Below, in pieces: positions 12,293-25,402 of a DNA stretch of 64,000 nt. The notes beneath the pieces were generated by a model. The model was not told the origin of the DNA. It ran no database searches and saw only the letters and a program-made list of their open reading frames with translations. The translations under genes and the position numbers were made by a program. The stretch is from Omphalotus guepiniiformis (lineage: Eukaryota > Basidiomycota > Agaricomycetes > Agaricales > Omphalotaceae), in assembly GCA_028554645.1 (NCBI GenBank), contig JAQOOI010000076.1, forward strand, positions 372,001 through 436,000. The letters run 5' to 3'. The stretch's first letter is position 1. Each line of letters starts with the position of its first letter.

Positions 12293-12644
12293 ACATTTCT
12301 TTCCAATTGTATGGTAGGCTCATGGATAATGCGCACGTCACCACTTCCGAACTCAAATGTCATTGCAATTTTGCGCCAATTCAGAAGTTATGGGATCTTT
12401 CACAACGGTATCGTTGTTTTATTTATGTACGATGCGATTCAACTCTTCCTCACGGAATGTAGCTACATTCTTCCATGTACCCCATGTTGCGTTGCTTAAA
12501 TAGTGTACAAATATGGATACATGTGATCATATGAAGTCCTGATAGAATTCACCTATAATTATCCTGTAACGAGTCTTACCAAAAGGTAAACAGTCGAGCC
12601 ACCAAATCGCTGTTATCCCAGGTCAGTCTTATGTAGTTCGTGCC
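12293..12644. other. Convergent intergenic region
   Basis: About 350 AT-rich bases between the stop of the R3H-associated gene and the stop of chitin synthase. It should contain both 3' ends. No further gene seen. Confidence 0.5.
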
Positions 12645-15600
12645 TCACGAAATGACACCTACGATCAAGTTGCTTATCGTCGTGAACACCAGGATGAATA
12701 TGAGATATGCTTTTGCGACCCCACCAGTACTACCGTCGCTGAAGGTTTCTGAAGGCTCGCTACCTTTCAGAATTGCAATGATCAAGATACACTGTCGAGG
12801 ACGATCAAAGTCACATTATAGGATATTAAATAGGAGCTCACGTTCGTCATGACCCATGTTAACAACACCTGAGAGATTTCAGATTTCACATTCAGTTGGA
12901 GAAAGATCCATGACTCGAATGGCCCACATTAGTCCGAACATTTGCATAGTAATCTTTGGCTGCTTGCTCCTTCTCTGCATTACTCGTAGAACTAGGTTTT
13001 GCGACCTTCTTGTTCCTATGCTTCAAGTTTGCGATGGCTTCCTCGTATATACTGCTAACATCTGCAGCGGTCGAAAGAATTTCTACGTCAACTTGAGATT
13101 TGCTGTTCTGTATGACAGCTCCCAGGTCAACCTCGACTTCGACGTCTTGCTTTGTTCCCCATGAAATCTATAGGATATGAGGACCAGAAGGCAAAATGCT
13201 GTAGGGAAGCGCTCACATCATTGAGATTAGAGAACGCGTAGCTGAATAATGTCAGTTCAGTGAATGAGCAATGTATGCATGCACCTTGAGAACAAGACTG
13301 GACTGACACGCTCAGGATATTGATATAAGTTGGCGACAGCAGCAGGTATGGGACAAAGCTAGTGAGCATGTGCCAAGGATCAAATGCAAGAATGCTGCTT
13401 GTAGCATATACTAGAGTCTAATTAGCGACGATCACACCTAAAGGGCGGTGGATTACTTACATCCATAAGTAATCACTATGCTGAAAAGCATCGTTGAGTT
13501 TGCCGAACCACCTTGTTGGGCAGCTTTCAGAGCGCATCTTATTGAGGCAAAGATCATATAAATCATGAGAATGCTGAGGAAGATGGCAGTTGATTGGTAT
13601 TTCCATTTCGACCTGCGCAAAGGAGATGGATCAATAAGCATCCGCAACAACAGTGGCACGTCCTATTCACGCTTGTGGTCTGTTCCCCATTGAAAATAGA
13701 AAACAAGCTGCTATAATAAACGCCATAAGATACTTCAATCATCGTCAGAAAAGTAACAAGGATAATACAACACCCACTTACCTGAATAATCGAGTTGACT
13801 ATATCAATGCCGTGCATCCCAAAAGACGGATCTTCCAAAGAGGAAGTTAAAATGACCTGATCACCGTCAACTTTGTAGCAAAATGTCTCGATGGAAAACA
13901 TACAAAGAATAGATAAAAGTTTCCCTGCAAATATATATGTCAAGAGGTACACCTGGAGAAGGATCGACGAACACCACCTACAATACTGAACCACGCAAAT
14001 ATAATATTAATAACATTATAGATTGTTTCAATCATAAGCACAATTTTCCGAGAGAAGCTATGCCCCGATCGCATGATTTGGCCAACATGCGAAATTGCAT
14101 AAGTTGCAGCAAAGAAAGAACCGTTTAACCAACGTCGACGCTGAGCAATGAACTCTGCAAGTGCATCAGGAACGTCGGTTTCGCCAACGGCCCCTTTGAC
14201 GTATTTGAGGACCCTGAAGAGTTGAATTCAAATAGCCGATAATAGAGCACACAGAACATTCAACAGTACCAGTTCGAGTTGGCCTTGGCTACTAGCTCAA
14301 AGCAGAGAATTCGCTATATGAGTGTGAGCGAACTATGTCACTGTCCCATCTCGATTAATTCATCTTACATCTTCAGCAAGATCTGTAAAGAGATATAAAC
14401 TATTGCGCCCGATAATCCAAGAGTGAGTAACGTACACATATTGGAAGTGAAAATGTCCGTGTCTCGACCATGCAACACCTCTCCTTTGAAGTACGAAGCA
14501 AGCGGTCCCATACCCCGTTCATTATTCTGCAGTGCGATGTATCTGACTAGCAATGAGTCATTGAAAAACGAAGAGGTAGATATACTCTGTCTTACCGGTA
14601 CGCCGAAAATGCACCAGGCTGGAGTTAGAAAGACGTGAGTGTCAGATAATACAACAGCCGTCGTTCACATACCAGAACACTAATGTAGCCGAAAAGACTT
14701 TCCATGGGTTTATCCAAGATGCAACTTATCTTATATTCAAAGTTTTGCGCTGCCACTAAAACCAATGAGCATGTAGAGGATCAGTAAAGTAGTCGAACCA
14801 CTAACCGAGGGGATTTAACAGCAAAGACCAGTTCTTGCCCTTGTATGCGGAAATCTCACCACATGCACCAGCCACGTTAGAATTGAGATCGAAGGATTTC
14901 CATAGGCGATAAATGCTGTTATTCCCCGGGCGTGTTCCAACGTCAAGAAGCACGCAGACATTCGGCTGATAATTACATATGTCGAGTTGTCAAGCGTCAA
15001 ATTTGACTCCGAACATTGACATACCTGAAGGATTGGAGCGAAAGCATTGAAAAACCATCGGTGGCTGTTGATCTTTTTCTGATTCTTCTCCTTCATACAG
15101 AAAATAACTTGTGTCGGGACGATCCCTTTATCCGGATACTTGAAGTGAACATTTGGATCCAGCGCAAACGAGGTCGTGTACTCAAAGAGGTGTGCAGTCA
15201 CTTCCTTGCCATCAATGAAGTTCTTCATATAAGGACCCGGCTGATATATTCCCAGCAGGGTGAGGCAGTCCAAAACACGGGGGTGTATCTTTTTGCGACC
15301 GTCAGCAACGATGCAAACAACGACCTAGTGGCAACTTCAATGACAAAGAACTTTTGTAAGGTCCGAACGAACCTTCTTCCATGCGTCCACACCCCAAGTC
15401 TGGGAGCTCTTTCGTGTGCATAGATGTTGGATATTCTTCATCACACCATAGAGAGTCCTGCAGAAGAGGATCTCGTCTTCCTATCGTCACCATCAGTAAA
15501 CAGGAAATCATATAGTGCATTGAATAACGTACATTATACATCGTAATAACAATGAAAAGTTCGGTAGTCCGTTTGAGTTCAACTTGCCTCAGAGAGAAAC

Positions 15601-16546
15601 CTTTCTTCTCAAATTCATCCGGATCACAAGTAACGGCAGTATATCTAGTCTGCATCATTTCTGGTTTCCCAGTCCTTGGTAGGACAAGATTGGGCGGGAC
15701 AGGTAGCTCTAGAACAAGATTGCCTCTTGTGAGCTGAACACGTTTCTTCGTCTTGTGTCTGCGAGTGACTCGTCCGCTAGGAGCAGGCCCGAAGTGACGA
15801 GTTTCGACTGGCGTAATTGGCTCTGAGTTCTGAAGTGACATGTGAGTGGGGTCGTAAGCCGAGTGCCCAAAGGATTGAGAGTGCATGGCCGTCTTTTCAG
15901 GATCATGCATAAACGGTTCAGTTTGACCTGTGTAGTGCCAGCTTTCGTTACCCACAACAAAGTAGTCCTCGTCGTCAACATTCGGTGTCGGAGAACGAGA
16001 ACGAGGGACCATTGAGCGTGAGTGAGCACCAGAAGTGTATGCTTCTGCATCATATTGATAATGATCTGCAACATATGCACGTCCCGGAGAAGAAGAGTTG
16101 AGAGTCAGGTTCATCGAGCCGGGGGTTGAAGCATAATCCCTCGTGGAATAGTACTCTTCAGATACAGAATGGGCGTGTGAGTGCGAGCTATATGAAGTGG
16201 AAGATGGGTTGCTGTGCGCATAAAAAGCTGGATCATTATCCAGCTGAAGCGTCTCTCCAGTGTGTATAGGAGCAAGATACTGACCAGGCTGGTACCTGTG
16301 GGGCGATGCATAAGGCGTAGACTGAGCGCTCGCATACTCTGGTGATACATAGTCAGGTTCTGGACCGCCTGTATAATAGGTGTCAAAGTAGTGGGTTTGT
16401 TGGAGCTGATCGGGGCTGTATTCATCGACAATGTCAGCATCAGCATGCGACTCGGACCGCGAAGAGTGGGAGCCTTCTGAGTTGAGAAGTGATTCGTCGC
16501 TGGGATAGTCGAGCTGCGAGTGAGGCGCAAGTCGACGAAAAGCCAT
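12645..16546 (-). CDS. Chitin synthase (division 1 type)
   Basis: Polymerises UDP-GlcNAc into chitin at the plasma membrane. A long disordered Tyr/Ser-rich N terminus precedes the chitin synthase N-terminal domain ([20 protein letters not shown], then [20 protein letters not shown]). The catalytic core follows: [95 protein letters not shown] and the product-binding [12 protein letters not shown]. Several C-terminal membrane helices follow ([53 protein letters not shown]). About fifteen short introns were joined, all with canonical ends where checked. The exact class (I, II or III) was not resolved. Confidence 0.92.
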
Positions 16547-16936
16547 GATGGAGGGTACTTATGTAGACTGTAAACGTTGAGCGCGTCGTGAACAGAGAGC
16601 ACGTGACCGTGTCGGTAGCACAGCCTTTAATTGTTTGGCAGTCGGACCGGGACATGCCTGTGCAGCGTGAGTGCATCGTGGGGAACGGCTGCATATGTAC
16701 TAGGATTAATTTGCATTAGGAGCCAGGGGTCCTACTGCATAATGGGTGATCGCAGAATATCAAGATAACCCGCACGGGACCGGCACTTCACCCGGACCGA
16801 GTTGCCATATATGTCGACGCACTTTTTGTGGCTGTGTACGGATTTCGCCTCAACTCTTATATTGGGATCGCTGCGCTCACCCAATAAACTCTCTGTTTTC
16901 CAGTCTCGTTCTACCCTTCAATGACCTTATTCCCCC
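16547..16936. promoter_or_regulatory. Divergent promoter, chitin synthase / Smr gene
   Basis: About 390 bases between two divergent starts. No gene or clear motif recognised; it should carry both promoters. Confidence 0.45.
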
Positions 16937-18706
16937 ATGGAAATCGCCCTCTCGATGGCCTTTGGCCTTACTTTTCGCTATATCCTTCATGCCCAGACGC
17001 GCAGCCCAGCTTATCCAGTTTTGCTCGGTGTTTGGGAGGGCGCCTGTCTGCGCTATCTAACATCCAACACACCGGACTCTCTTGACCCATATCTTGCATA
17101 TGGATTACGTCTGTGCGTTGACTTCTTACTGACAAGGAATTTTGCGTTCCTTTTGACAAGTGCACTTTGGACTTTCCTGAGCATGCTAGCCTCAGGCACA
17201 CTTCGTCCAGTGCAGCAAGTTTCCAGCCCTCGTTCAAAACGCAGTCGTTCATTTCACTCGAGTGGCATTGGAACTGAACATACCACAATACATACAATAC
17301 ATACAGGAGGTCAACAAACGCCTGCACGGCCCGAACCAGTGCAGACATTTAGACCGTTACTGTCATCAAATGCAAACCCTTCGCCGTTGAATAGAGCACA
17401 TGATGACGGACTTCAAGTCGTGAACAGTTCTATCTCTGTTCGTGAAAGCCCTGTCGCGCACGCGACTATCATTTCTCCTCTGGCACCAGGGCCATCGACT
17501 CTGCCCGTGCCAGCCCAAAGACTCTCAGAAGCTGATCCTTCTACCTCTACCCGAGACATTCCTGAGAATGAGTCGGATTACCGCGTTCTGTTCGTGCAAG
17601 ATGAGTCGACACTAGTCGAAAGTCCTCATTTGCTCAGGCCATACACCATGTCTCATCCCACTCTTATGAGAGAGTCGAGTCCACAAATGCCAATACCTTT
17701 CCAGCTCCCGAGGTCTATTTCCGACCTTCCTCAAATGCGTTCACAAAATGAGGATGAGGTGGATGATGTTCCTATTTACAGTGACCATGATGAGCTTCAG
17801 ACTCCCCTTCAGCGAAATATTCAGGCTCTGCCCGTCTCCGATGATAGTGGGGATGAGTTGGTCACTCCACCTGCAATACCTCTAGAATCCAGTACTCTCA
17901 TGTCCAATGATCCGGCGGTGCTTGAGCCCCCTCAATTAGATATAGAGTCATCACTATTGTATCCTCAGGCTTCAACATCTACACGCGCCGCATTCAGCAA
18001 TCTGTCACCTATTCCCATCCCTGTCCCCATTCACTCTTCCCTCCTTAATTCACCCTTATCAGCACTTGGTGATTTATCCACAGATTCTTCGTCTCCTCCT
18101 CACTCTGAAAGCGTGTTTTCGTCGAATGAACCCAACGAACTCTATGCGCGTGCCGACACTTTAAGAAAACAGGCTTGGAAAGAAGACAAGGCGAAGACAA
18201 AGCTTGAGCTCGATTTGGCTGACGCGAAAAACAAAGGAAAAACGAGAGAGGTTTTTCTGCTCTTAGGAGAGATTCAAGATTGCAAGCAAAGAATCAATAA
18301 CTTGCACGCTCGCGCGCGCAGGAGGTATTATCGTGGTGAGTGGTAGGTTCTATCTTTGTGGGCGTCAAATAATGGCGATTTCACAGCCAGAAACAAGGCT
18401 AGTCAGAATCTGTTCCAAGTTGACGTTCATGGACTGCTTGTTCCAGAGGCCATCGAAGCAACAGAGCAGGCAATGAGAGAAGTTTTAAAGAACGGGGGTT
18501 CACAAATTCGCGTTATAGTCGGTAAAGGGAACCATTCAAAAGATGGAGTTCCAAAACTGAGGCCCGCGATTACTAGAGCAATGAATAAGTTAAGTTGGCA
18601 TCAACTTCCTAGGTTGGAGGGGGATTTATGCGTTCTCGACAGGCACGGATTCAAATGCACGATTCACCCTCATAATAATGGGATGCTAGTAATAGAATCT
18701 GTGTAG
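16937..18706 (+). CDS. DUF1771-Smr domain protein with N-terminal membrane segment
   Basis: Smr domains are nucleases or nucleic-acid-binding modules; eukaryotic members such as Cue2 and N4BP2 act on RNA in ribosome quality control. The C terminus has DUF1771 (ELYARADTLRKQAWKEDKAK ... KQRINNLHARARRRYY) followed by Smr, with the typical VDVHGLLVPEAIEA and IRVIVGKGNHS motifs. The first ~90 residues contain hydrophobic stretches (ALSMAFGLTFRYILH, FAFLLTSALWTFLSMLAS) that could anchor it in a membrane. The middle is a disordered Ser/Pro-rich linker. One intron, 18336-18386. No CUE domain was seen. Cellular role inferred only. Confidence 0.85.
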
Positions 18707-19048
18707 CGATGGAATAGGCAACTTGTAATAGTACACGCTGTAACTGTACCCAATACCCAACACCACAGCAAAAACCTATCCTCTAGTAAAACGATGCCGC
18801 CAAATCGCCGGATTGTTGACACGTTCTCACCAATATCCTGGTGAAGAATGAACCTTTTACAATGTCTAGTTTGAGTTTCAACGAACTTACACTGGGAGGG
18901 CGTCAGAGCTAATTGAGCATTTCTCTTCAACGGTAATGAGATTACAAGACGCAATGGTTATAAATGGGTCTGCTGGCAGCCCGATGTCTGAACAGTTTAG
19001 ATTGTCAGACAAGAGGCATCCTTGAACCAAAAAAAGCACTTATTTTAC
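18707..19048. other. Convergent intergenic region
   Basis: About 340 bases between convergent stops of the Smr gene and the WBP4-like gene. No gene seen. Confidence 0.45.
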
Positions 19049-20127
19049 CTATAGCTGTCGTCTTCCTCTGTTAGCAACGTTTGGAATCTTCCGCTTTTTG
19101 AACATACTAGGTCCTTCAACTTGAGAGACGTCAGGCGGTTCTGCTTTCGCCAAAAACTCGGGACTCGACGGAATCTCTGGCTTTACACTTGTATGATCCT
19201 CCGCTTTCACAGAGGATTCGTTCGATACTATAGAAGTAGCGCTATTGATTGAAGGCTTTGGTGAAGCACTACTAGCCGTGCAATCAGCGATGACAGTTTC
19301 ATCCTTGATCTCCTTCTCGCCTGCTTGTTTCCACTGTAAAGGAGTCCACTTGGGCATTTCCGTCGCACGAGGGGTCTCGGTAGCAGAAACAGTAGTGACA
19401 TTGGTGAAGGAAGTGGATGATGACCCTGGGCCTAGCTCACTGATTTCCGTAGGCTCCTTCTTTCTCGACTTCAATGTAATGAGTCCAGGATCATATATCT
19501 GTCCCAGGCCAGTTCCCAATGTCTTCTTCCGTAACTTGAACTGGCGGACATCATTCTCGTCCTCCGCAGCTCGCTTCAAGATGGTCTCACTTGGAGTAGG
19601 GACGGTTGGCTGAGGCTGAGATGAGTCGATCACTTCCCATTGGCCTGCAACTCCTTGCGTCTGACGGCGGGCTGTTTCTGCTTCAACCCGATCGGCATCT
19701 GGATCTGTGTATCCAAGTGAAGCTGCAGTGGAGTAATTTGCAAACGGATTGGAAGGTTTTGGAGGTGGTTTACGAGAAGTAGAGGAAGAAGATGCGGCAG
19801 GAGCACTGGCTTTGGCTATGCCTGCTCCGACGTCTTGTGAGAACGCAGCTTGCGCAGCCTAATGAAGAAATGCTTGCATTGAGGATATCAACACGATCTC
19901 TTCAAGAGTGTACGCACCAACTCAACCCTCGCCATTTCTCTCTTCTCCTCCTCGAGATCCTTCTTTCGTTTCTCGCCATCTTTGTAAAGGCCACGAATGA
20001 ATCTGTCCCTGTTTCCCTTGTGACGAAGACCGTTTTCATGCTGTTGACGAGATGGAGCGTCGTCGGCGATGTATATGTCGCAATACTTGCAAAAATATTT
20101 CTTCTTTGAAACCCAATACTCGCTCAT
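19049..20127 (-). CDS. WBP4-like protein with U1-type (matrin) zinc finger
   Basis: Resembles WW-domain-binding protein 4 (FBP21), a spliceosome-associated factor. Residues 1-40 form a U1-type C2H2 finger: YFCKYCDIYIADD, then HENGLRHKGNRDRF (C-x2-C...H-x5-H). A charged helix (LYKDGEKRKKDLEEEKREMA) follows. The rest is disordered and Lys/Ser-rich, with the short conserved block KKTLGTGLGQIYDPGLIT near the middle and a basic tail (MFKKRKIPNVANRGRRQL). One intron, 19859-19917. WW domains of the animal protein are not visible, as is common in fungal relatives. Likely nuclear. Confidence 0.8.
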
Positions 20128-21289
20128 TTTCAATCCGGGATAAGTGAGGCACGAGCGTAAACTGAGGATAAGGTAAGCAGGAGGCAGTTGATCTTTTGCC
20201 GGCAAACCTGACCGGCTATTCGTCACGGCCTCACTAGCACTCTTCTCGTGTTTTCACAGGTTTTCACCTAGGCTCGCGACCAGCACGTGTCTTAGAAACT
20301 ATGCCACATGGCATACTCGGACCGACAGTCCGAGAAGCGTTTCGAAGAAACGGCTGGTCTAAACGGTAGCCATTTTGGCAGGCGCGGCTTTGTGACATTG
20401 GACTTAGGCTCAGAACTTCGAATTTTTTGTATTCTTGAGAGCACGAGATTTATGCGTTTTGAAGAACACTGATTCAAATGAGATAGGTGTCAAAAGAAAT
20501 TTTTTTTCAAGGTATTTTCGTGCCCGACTTGAAAGAACGAGGGAGCCTGGTGTGGCTCCCACGCTTAGGTCAAGTGTATTTAGTGTGTTTGATGGGCTGA
20601 CAGTATCACTTTGCGGGGTCAAAACATTCATATTTTTATGATATAGACTTTTGTGTTCAGCTCGACGAGAAACGGCGAATGATATAGGTCACTCAGGAAC
20701 TTTTTTTTACAAGTTAAAAGCCAGAATTTTTTGAAGTCCAAAGTCACAAACCGTGACCCCGCCAATGTGACGACCGTTTGGACCAGTCCCTCCACAATGA
20801 GCATCTGTGTTTGTTGCGCAAACAAACCAGATTTGGATGTCTCCAAATATGCTCACGTGGAGGTAACTGGTCGCGAGTCTAGTTTTCACCCACCCACCAC
20901 AATCGCAGCCTACAGCTTTCCCTGTATAGTCATGTTTCTAGTATCCCGGGCCGCTTCGGGACGGCGCCAAAATAACCCAAGCAGTCACACACCTGAAGCA
21001 ACTATCATATTAAGGGAATATGTGGGTATTTTGATAGTCCTAATCTGCACTACGGACTCCGGAATATTACCTTTTCGAGGTGGAAGGTAGCAGACACGGG
21101 ACTATGCTATGACAGGCTATGACACTACAGTGGCTGTGACACTGAAAAGTGAGATTATTTATTATTCATATAGGAGAGAGCACATGTGGCTGCAACAGAA
21201 GCAGCCAACTTCATTCATTAGTGTGTTTCTCAATCTCGGGTACGAGAGGTAATACCCACTCTCATCTTGTCGTCTTCCTGCGACTCAAG
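20128..21289. other. Long divergent intergenic region
   Basis: About 1.16 kb between the WBP4-like gene and the transporter. Only short open frames without family resemblance are present, and no transposon ends or RNA gene were recognised. It should include two promoters. Low-complexity runs of T/A occur near 20490-20515 and 20700-20740. Confidence 0.4.
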
Positions 21290-23327
21290 ATGAAGGAAGA
21301 TGATATCCCCCTCGAATCCAATGGCTTACCTGTCGAAACTGCTCAATTGCCTCTCGATGATTTAGGCATCACTTACAGACTCTATCGACGTCGCTTTGTT
21401 GGTCTGTTTGCAATGGTCTTCATACCCGAAGCTTAAAGTTCTGTCCTATGAGCATTGACTTGACATCCTTAGGTGGTCCTTAACATAGTCGGGGGAATGT
21501 CGTGGCCTTGGTTCGGTCCTATATCGAATAACATGGTGACTGAATGACCGACCCACTATCAATATGCTCAATCTGTTTGAACAGTGGTGACTGATTTCGG
21601 CTTCGACCTGGATCAAGTCAGCTGGTTGGGTACAATAGAGGCTTGTGTTTACCTGCCTGTTGCTCTCCTCCTTCCTTTCTTCTTATCTCGCTACGGGCTT
21701 CGGAGATGTGTTGGTCCATTTCCCAGAATATCAAGGTCGTCCGACTATCTCACTCTCTTGGGCTCTAGTGCGATGTCGGGGCTGTATTCCTGGTCGTATC
21801 GGCCTGGATTAGATACGCAGCCACAGTCGGTACACTGTCTACGAATTCAGCGTATGCATTGATTATCTTTGGACAAGTCAGTACACTTATCTTAGTTGCT
21901 CAAACGCAAGTGCTGACTGTCTTTCTAGTTCTTCGCAGCGATTGCCCAGCCGATATACCAAGTGACCGGACCTCTTTTTTCGGAGAATTGGTTCAGTCTG
22001 CAGGGTCGTACGACGGCCACAATGGTAATAGCTATAGGTAAAGTTATTCACAGCTTTCTTCTGCTTGTTTTGACCTTGAATCGAAAGCAAATCCTATCGG
22101 GTCTGCGATTGGCCAACTTATCAGTCCGTTGGTCGGAACCACGAGACAATCTGTATGTGAATAATTTGCACACGTACCGCATCTCATCAATCCGGCTTCA
22201 GATACTCATTTTGGGAATCATATCTACTGCTGCTGCCCCTGCTGTTTTTCTCATGCAATCAGCGCCTCCCACACCTCCCAGTGAGCTCGGTCATTAGCAT
22301 GTCTTCATTTCCACTTATAAAACTTACAAGCATACGCCGCGTCTACTCCGTCGGCTTCACTTACTTCCTTGCTACTCGCTTTGATGGGGAAGTCGAAGGA
22401 AATGCATATATCGACAAGAGAGCGCATTGACTTTGTGATCATTGCCCTGATTTTCGGAGTTTTAGTCGCTGCGTAAGTGTTGGGTCCCTCTATTCTTAAC
22501 GCAGAACACTTACATATGCTTCAAGCACAAATACGTTTTCTATTGTAACTGCGCAAATTATGGTATGTTTTACGACTACAGCTCACAATTTACGCTCACT
22601 CGGAACGCGCCCAGCAACCAGAGGGGTACTCGGACGATACAAGCGGCTTTATGGGCGTGAGTATATGATTTAAAGTCTGCAGCTCTTGTGACAAACATCA
22701 ACCTTAGGCTTGCTTACTCTTGACGGGAATCGTCGCAGCCGTTATCTCAGCACCTCTGTTTGACCGAGTCTTTACGAGACATCTCGCTCTCACAGCCAAG
22801 ATTTTGCTGCCGATGCTTGGTGCTGCCTGGCTATCTTTGATATGGGCCGGTGGGTTTCTAGCCGCTTGTTCTTTTATTTATCTCGTGTTGACCGGAACTA
22901 CAGTCAAGCCACACAACACTGGGGGCTTGTTTGCGATTATGACCATAATTGGTGTCACTTCTGTAACCATGCTACCAGTGGGATTGGAGTTGGGCTGCGA
23001 TTTGACTAGAAACGCGGAAGGAAGTTCCTCGTTATTATGGTTCATGTAAGCTCCACATTTATATCTAAGACGCCTATGTAAATGTAACTGTTTTACAGGG
23101 GTAATCTTGGGAACGTGATTTTCATCGTAGTGGAAGACGCCTTACGCGCAGGTCCAGAGGCCCACCCACCACTGAACATGCATCGGGCACTCATCTTCAA
23201 TGGCTCGATTGTCATGGCGACCGTGTCGCTCATATACCTGGTCAGAGGAGAGCAGGTGAGGAAAGCTCTCGATGAGGAGAAACTAGCAGAAGCCACACGA
23301 GGATCGGAATTAGGAGGATTTGGATGA
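21290..23327 (+). CDS. MFS transporter, FLVCR/SLC49-like
   Basis: Twelve-helix major facilitator. The pattern resembles the FLVCR/SLC49 family (heme, choline or related substrates in animals): YRRRFVGLFAMVVLNIVGG, WPWFGPISNN, VSWLGTIEACVYLPVALLL, SRYGLRRC, SAWIRYAATVGTLS, FFAAIAQPIYQVTGPLFSE, ANPIGSAIGQLISPLVGTT, and a late helix FIYLVLTGTTVKPHN. Eleven introns give 487 codons including stop. The join between GPISNN and VTDFGF requires removing 51 nt within a direct repeat (21534-21594) with non-GT ends; a canonical in-frame alternative (21516-21584) would delete the conserved PISNN. Substrate unknown; plasma or organelle membrane. Confidence 0.85.
21534..21594. repeat. 10-nt (extended 14/15-nt) direct repeat spanning an intron
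   Basis: tggtgactga is present at 21534-21543 and 21585-21594. With flanks it becomes aaca-tggtgactga versus aacagtggtgactga, so the copies differ by one G. The repeat lies at the ends of a transporter intron. Confidence 0.95.
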
Positions 23328-23389
23328 TATCTATAGTATGAATATATACACCATATATGTAGAACCCCAGTGTATGTCCACATTAGCTG

Positions 23390-25261
23390 TTAAATTTCAT
23401 CCGAAGAATCCTTTTTGAACCCTTGAAAATACTTTTCGCGAAAGTCTTTGTGTGCAGGAATATGCTGCGAGTTGTCAAATAGAGACTCGAAACTCGGTGA
23501 AGGATACGACTTGTCGGTGACTTTGCAAATGGTCACTAGCTAAAGTTCACTTTGAGCACGTTTGATCAGCCAAAGGAAAGTGAGCAGCTTACTCTTCTTC
23601 CCCAACTACCAAAATCTTGAAGAGAATTGGCGATAACTTCCATACCTTCGCAGAGCATTGTTTGTATATCCACCTCTTCGTACTCATCAGTGACTGTAGG
23701 AAGAAAGAAGACAAGCCTTCCCCCTGGTTTCAAAAGGTATCGTGCCAATAAGACAAGGTCCACGGCTAGATGGGACAACTCATAAGGCTTGGTAGGCGGT
23801 ATATATGGCTGATCATCTCTTGTTGAAAATTGAATATCCCGATAATCGGATGCTCAGATGGCACGCTCACGGTCTTGGGTTGGCGCGGTGTTCAAAATAC
23901 AACGCTAGCTTTTCTGCATCAAGTTCTTTCTTGCGACCGAGACGTTTAGCCCCAGCTCGGACGCCATCTTGGTTGGGGGTCAGTGAGTGTGGGTGGACCC
24001 TTCTCAGTGAGCACATCACACTCACAAGGTGGGTCCGTCACAATCGCGTCAAATAATTCACCACAGCGCCAAGGATTATGGGTGACATCGAAAGTCAAGA
24101 GATCTAATATTCGGGATGATACTCCATATTGCGTCGCGGCTCGAAATACACCGGGAGTATCCCCTGTCATCGACATAGTGTTGTAAGAACACGCGATAAA
24201 AAGTGAACTAGAAAGTACCTTTTCCCCTCATTTGACGTCCGTCAATATCAGACCCAAAAACTTGCGCACCGAAGTATGCTACTGGCTTCTCCAAGCATTG
24301 GGTGGCTTCGGGATGATAGTCAAAGATCAGATCACTCACGTATGCCATACTTCCAGTTCCTAGGAAAGGATCATACACCAATTTTCCAGGAGAGGCCTGT
24401 GATATGATTAGTGGGCTTTTATGCAAACGCATTTGACTAGATTTTTACCAATGTTTGATTGGCCATTAATAGTGATATTTCAGATTCCATGCTCGTATTA
24501 CCATAAAATGTGCGCTTCTTTACATCAAAAAGCGAGATTAAGGAACGAGCGGAACCCTCTTCGATCTACGAGTGATTTTAGAACGCGCTGTGAACTGGAA
24601 GGATCAAAGGAACGGTTTACATACCAATCTACCGAAGTAAAGTTGTAGAAATTGACCGTCTCTGTCAAGTCTATTTCTTGATGTGCCGTTGCAGAAAGGA
24701 TCTTTCTCAAGATTTAGAAATTATTCAGATAGGAAATAGGTTCAGACCAACACTCTTCGAAGCAACCAAGGACAACGTTAGGACTTTTCATATCGATTTT
24801 CCCCATAAAGTTCATGTAAGAAAAGCTTTCTACGACTTCTTTCTGCCGTTGTTGCGGGATTCGATGGTTGTACGCAGTCACAGTGAACTTGAACGATGTA
24901 TCTGGAATGTAACACTCCCAAAGACCACGACTTGCACGGTTACTGAGGTGTAGCTCTTCATAGGTCGAGCCTTTGGCATAGAATTCATACACCGATCTGA
25001 AATAGGTTTGAAATAGTCAGTGTGTCTACATCGCAGGTATATCGAACGAACTCACTTTACCAAAATGCACCTCTTGGCCAACAGTCTAGCATGTTCTTCG
25101 CAATCAAGCCCAATAACCATATACGGTCGAGTAGGATCTCGTTCATCGGGGTCTCTTGGAAAATTTATATGAAAACCGTAGAGTTTAGCTACAGATTGCA
25201 ATTCCGGCAAACGAAAATCTGAGTGAACTTGAGCAAATACTATGAAGTATTTGTGCGACAT
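23390..25261 (-). CDS. TRM11: tRNA (guanine(10)-N2)-methyltransferase Trm11
   Basis: Catalytic subunit that methylates G10 of cytosolic tRNAs, working with Trm112. The N terminus matches the family (MSHKYFIVFAQVHSDFRLPE, then a THUMP-like region with YMNFMGKIDMKSPNVVLGCF). The SAM domain contains LVYDPFLGTGSMAY, VFGSDIDGRQMRGKG and the catalytic DAIVTDPPYGVRAGAKRLGR, seen once an intron between DPP and Y is removed. The C terminus reads GGRLVFFLPT and, after the last intron, LVTICKVTDKSYPSPSFES. Divergent from the SWS1-like gene with only 141 bases between starts. Confidence 0.92.
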
Positions 25262-25402
25262 GTACTGTAGTAAGCTTAAATATATCCCACGCGGGGGTAC
25301 CCCGACTCGGCTGTCGACGCGTCCTACTTTATGCCCCTACGTCGCGTCTCCATTTCCTCAATTCGCGCCTTGGCTCTGTCTTGGTTTCGACATATGTAGA
25401 CT
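25262..25402. promoter_or_regulatory. Divergent promoter TRM11 / SWS1-like gene
   Basis: 141 bases separate the two start codons, so both genes probably share a bidirectional promoter. Confidence 0.5.
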
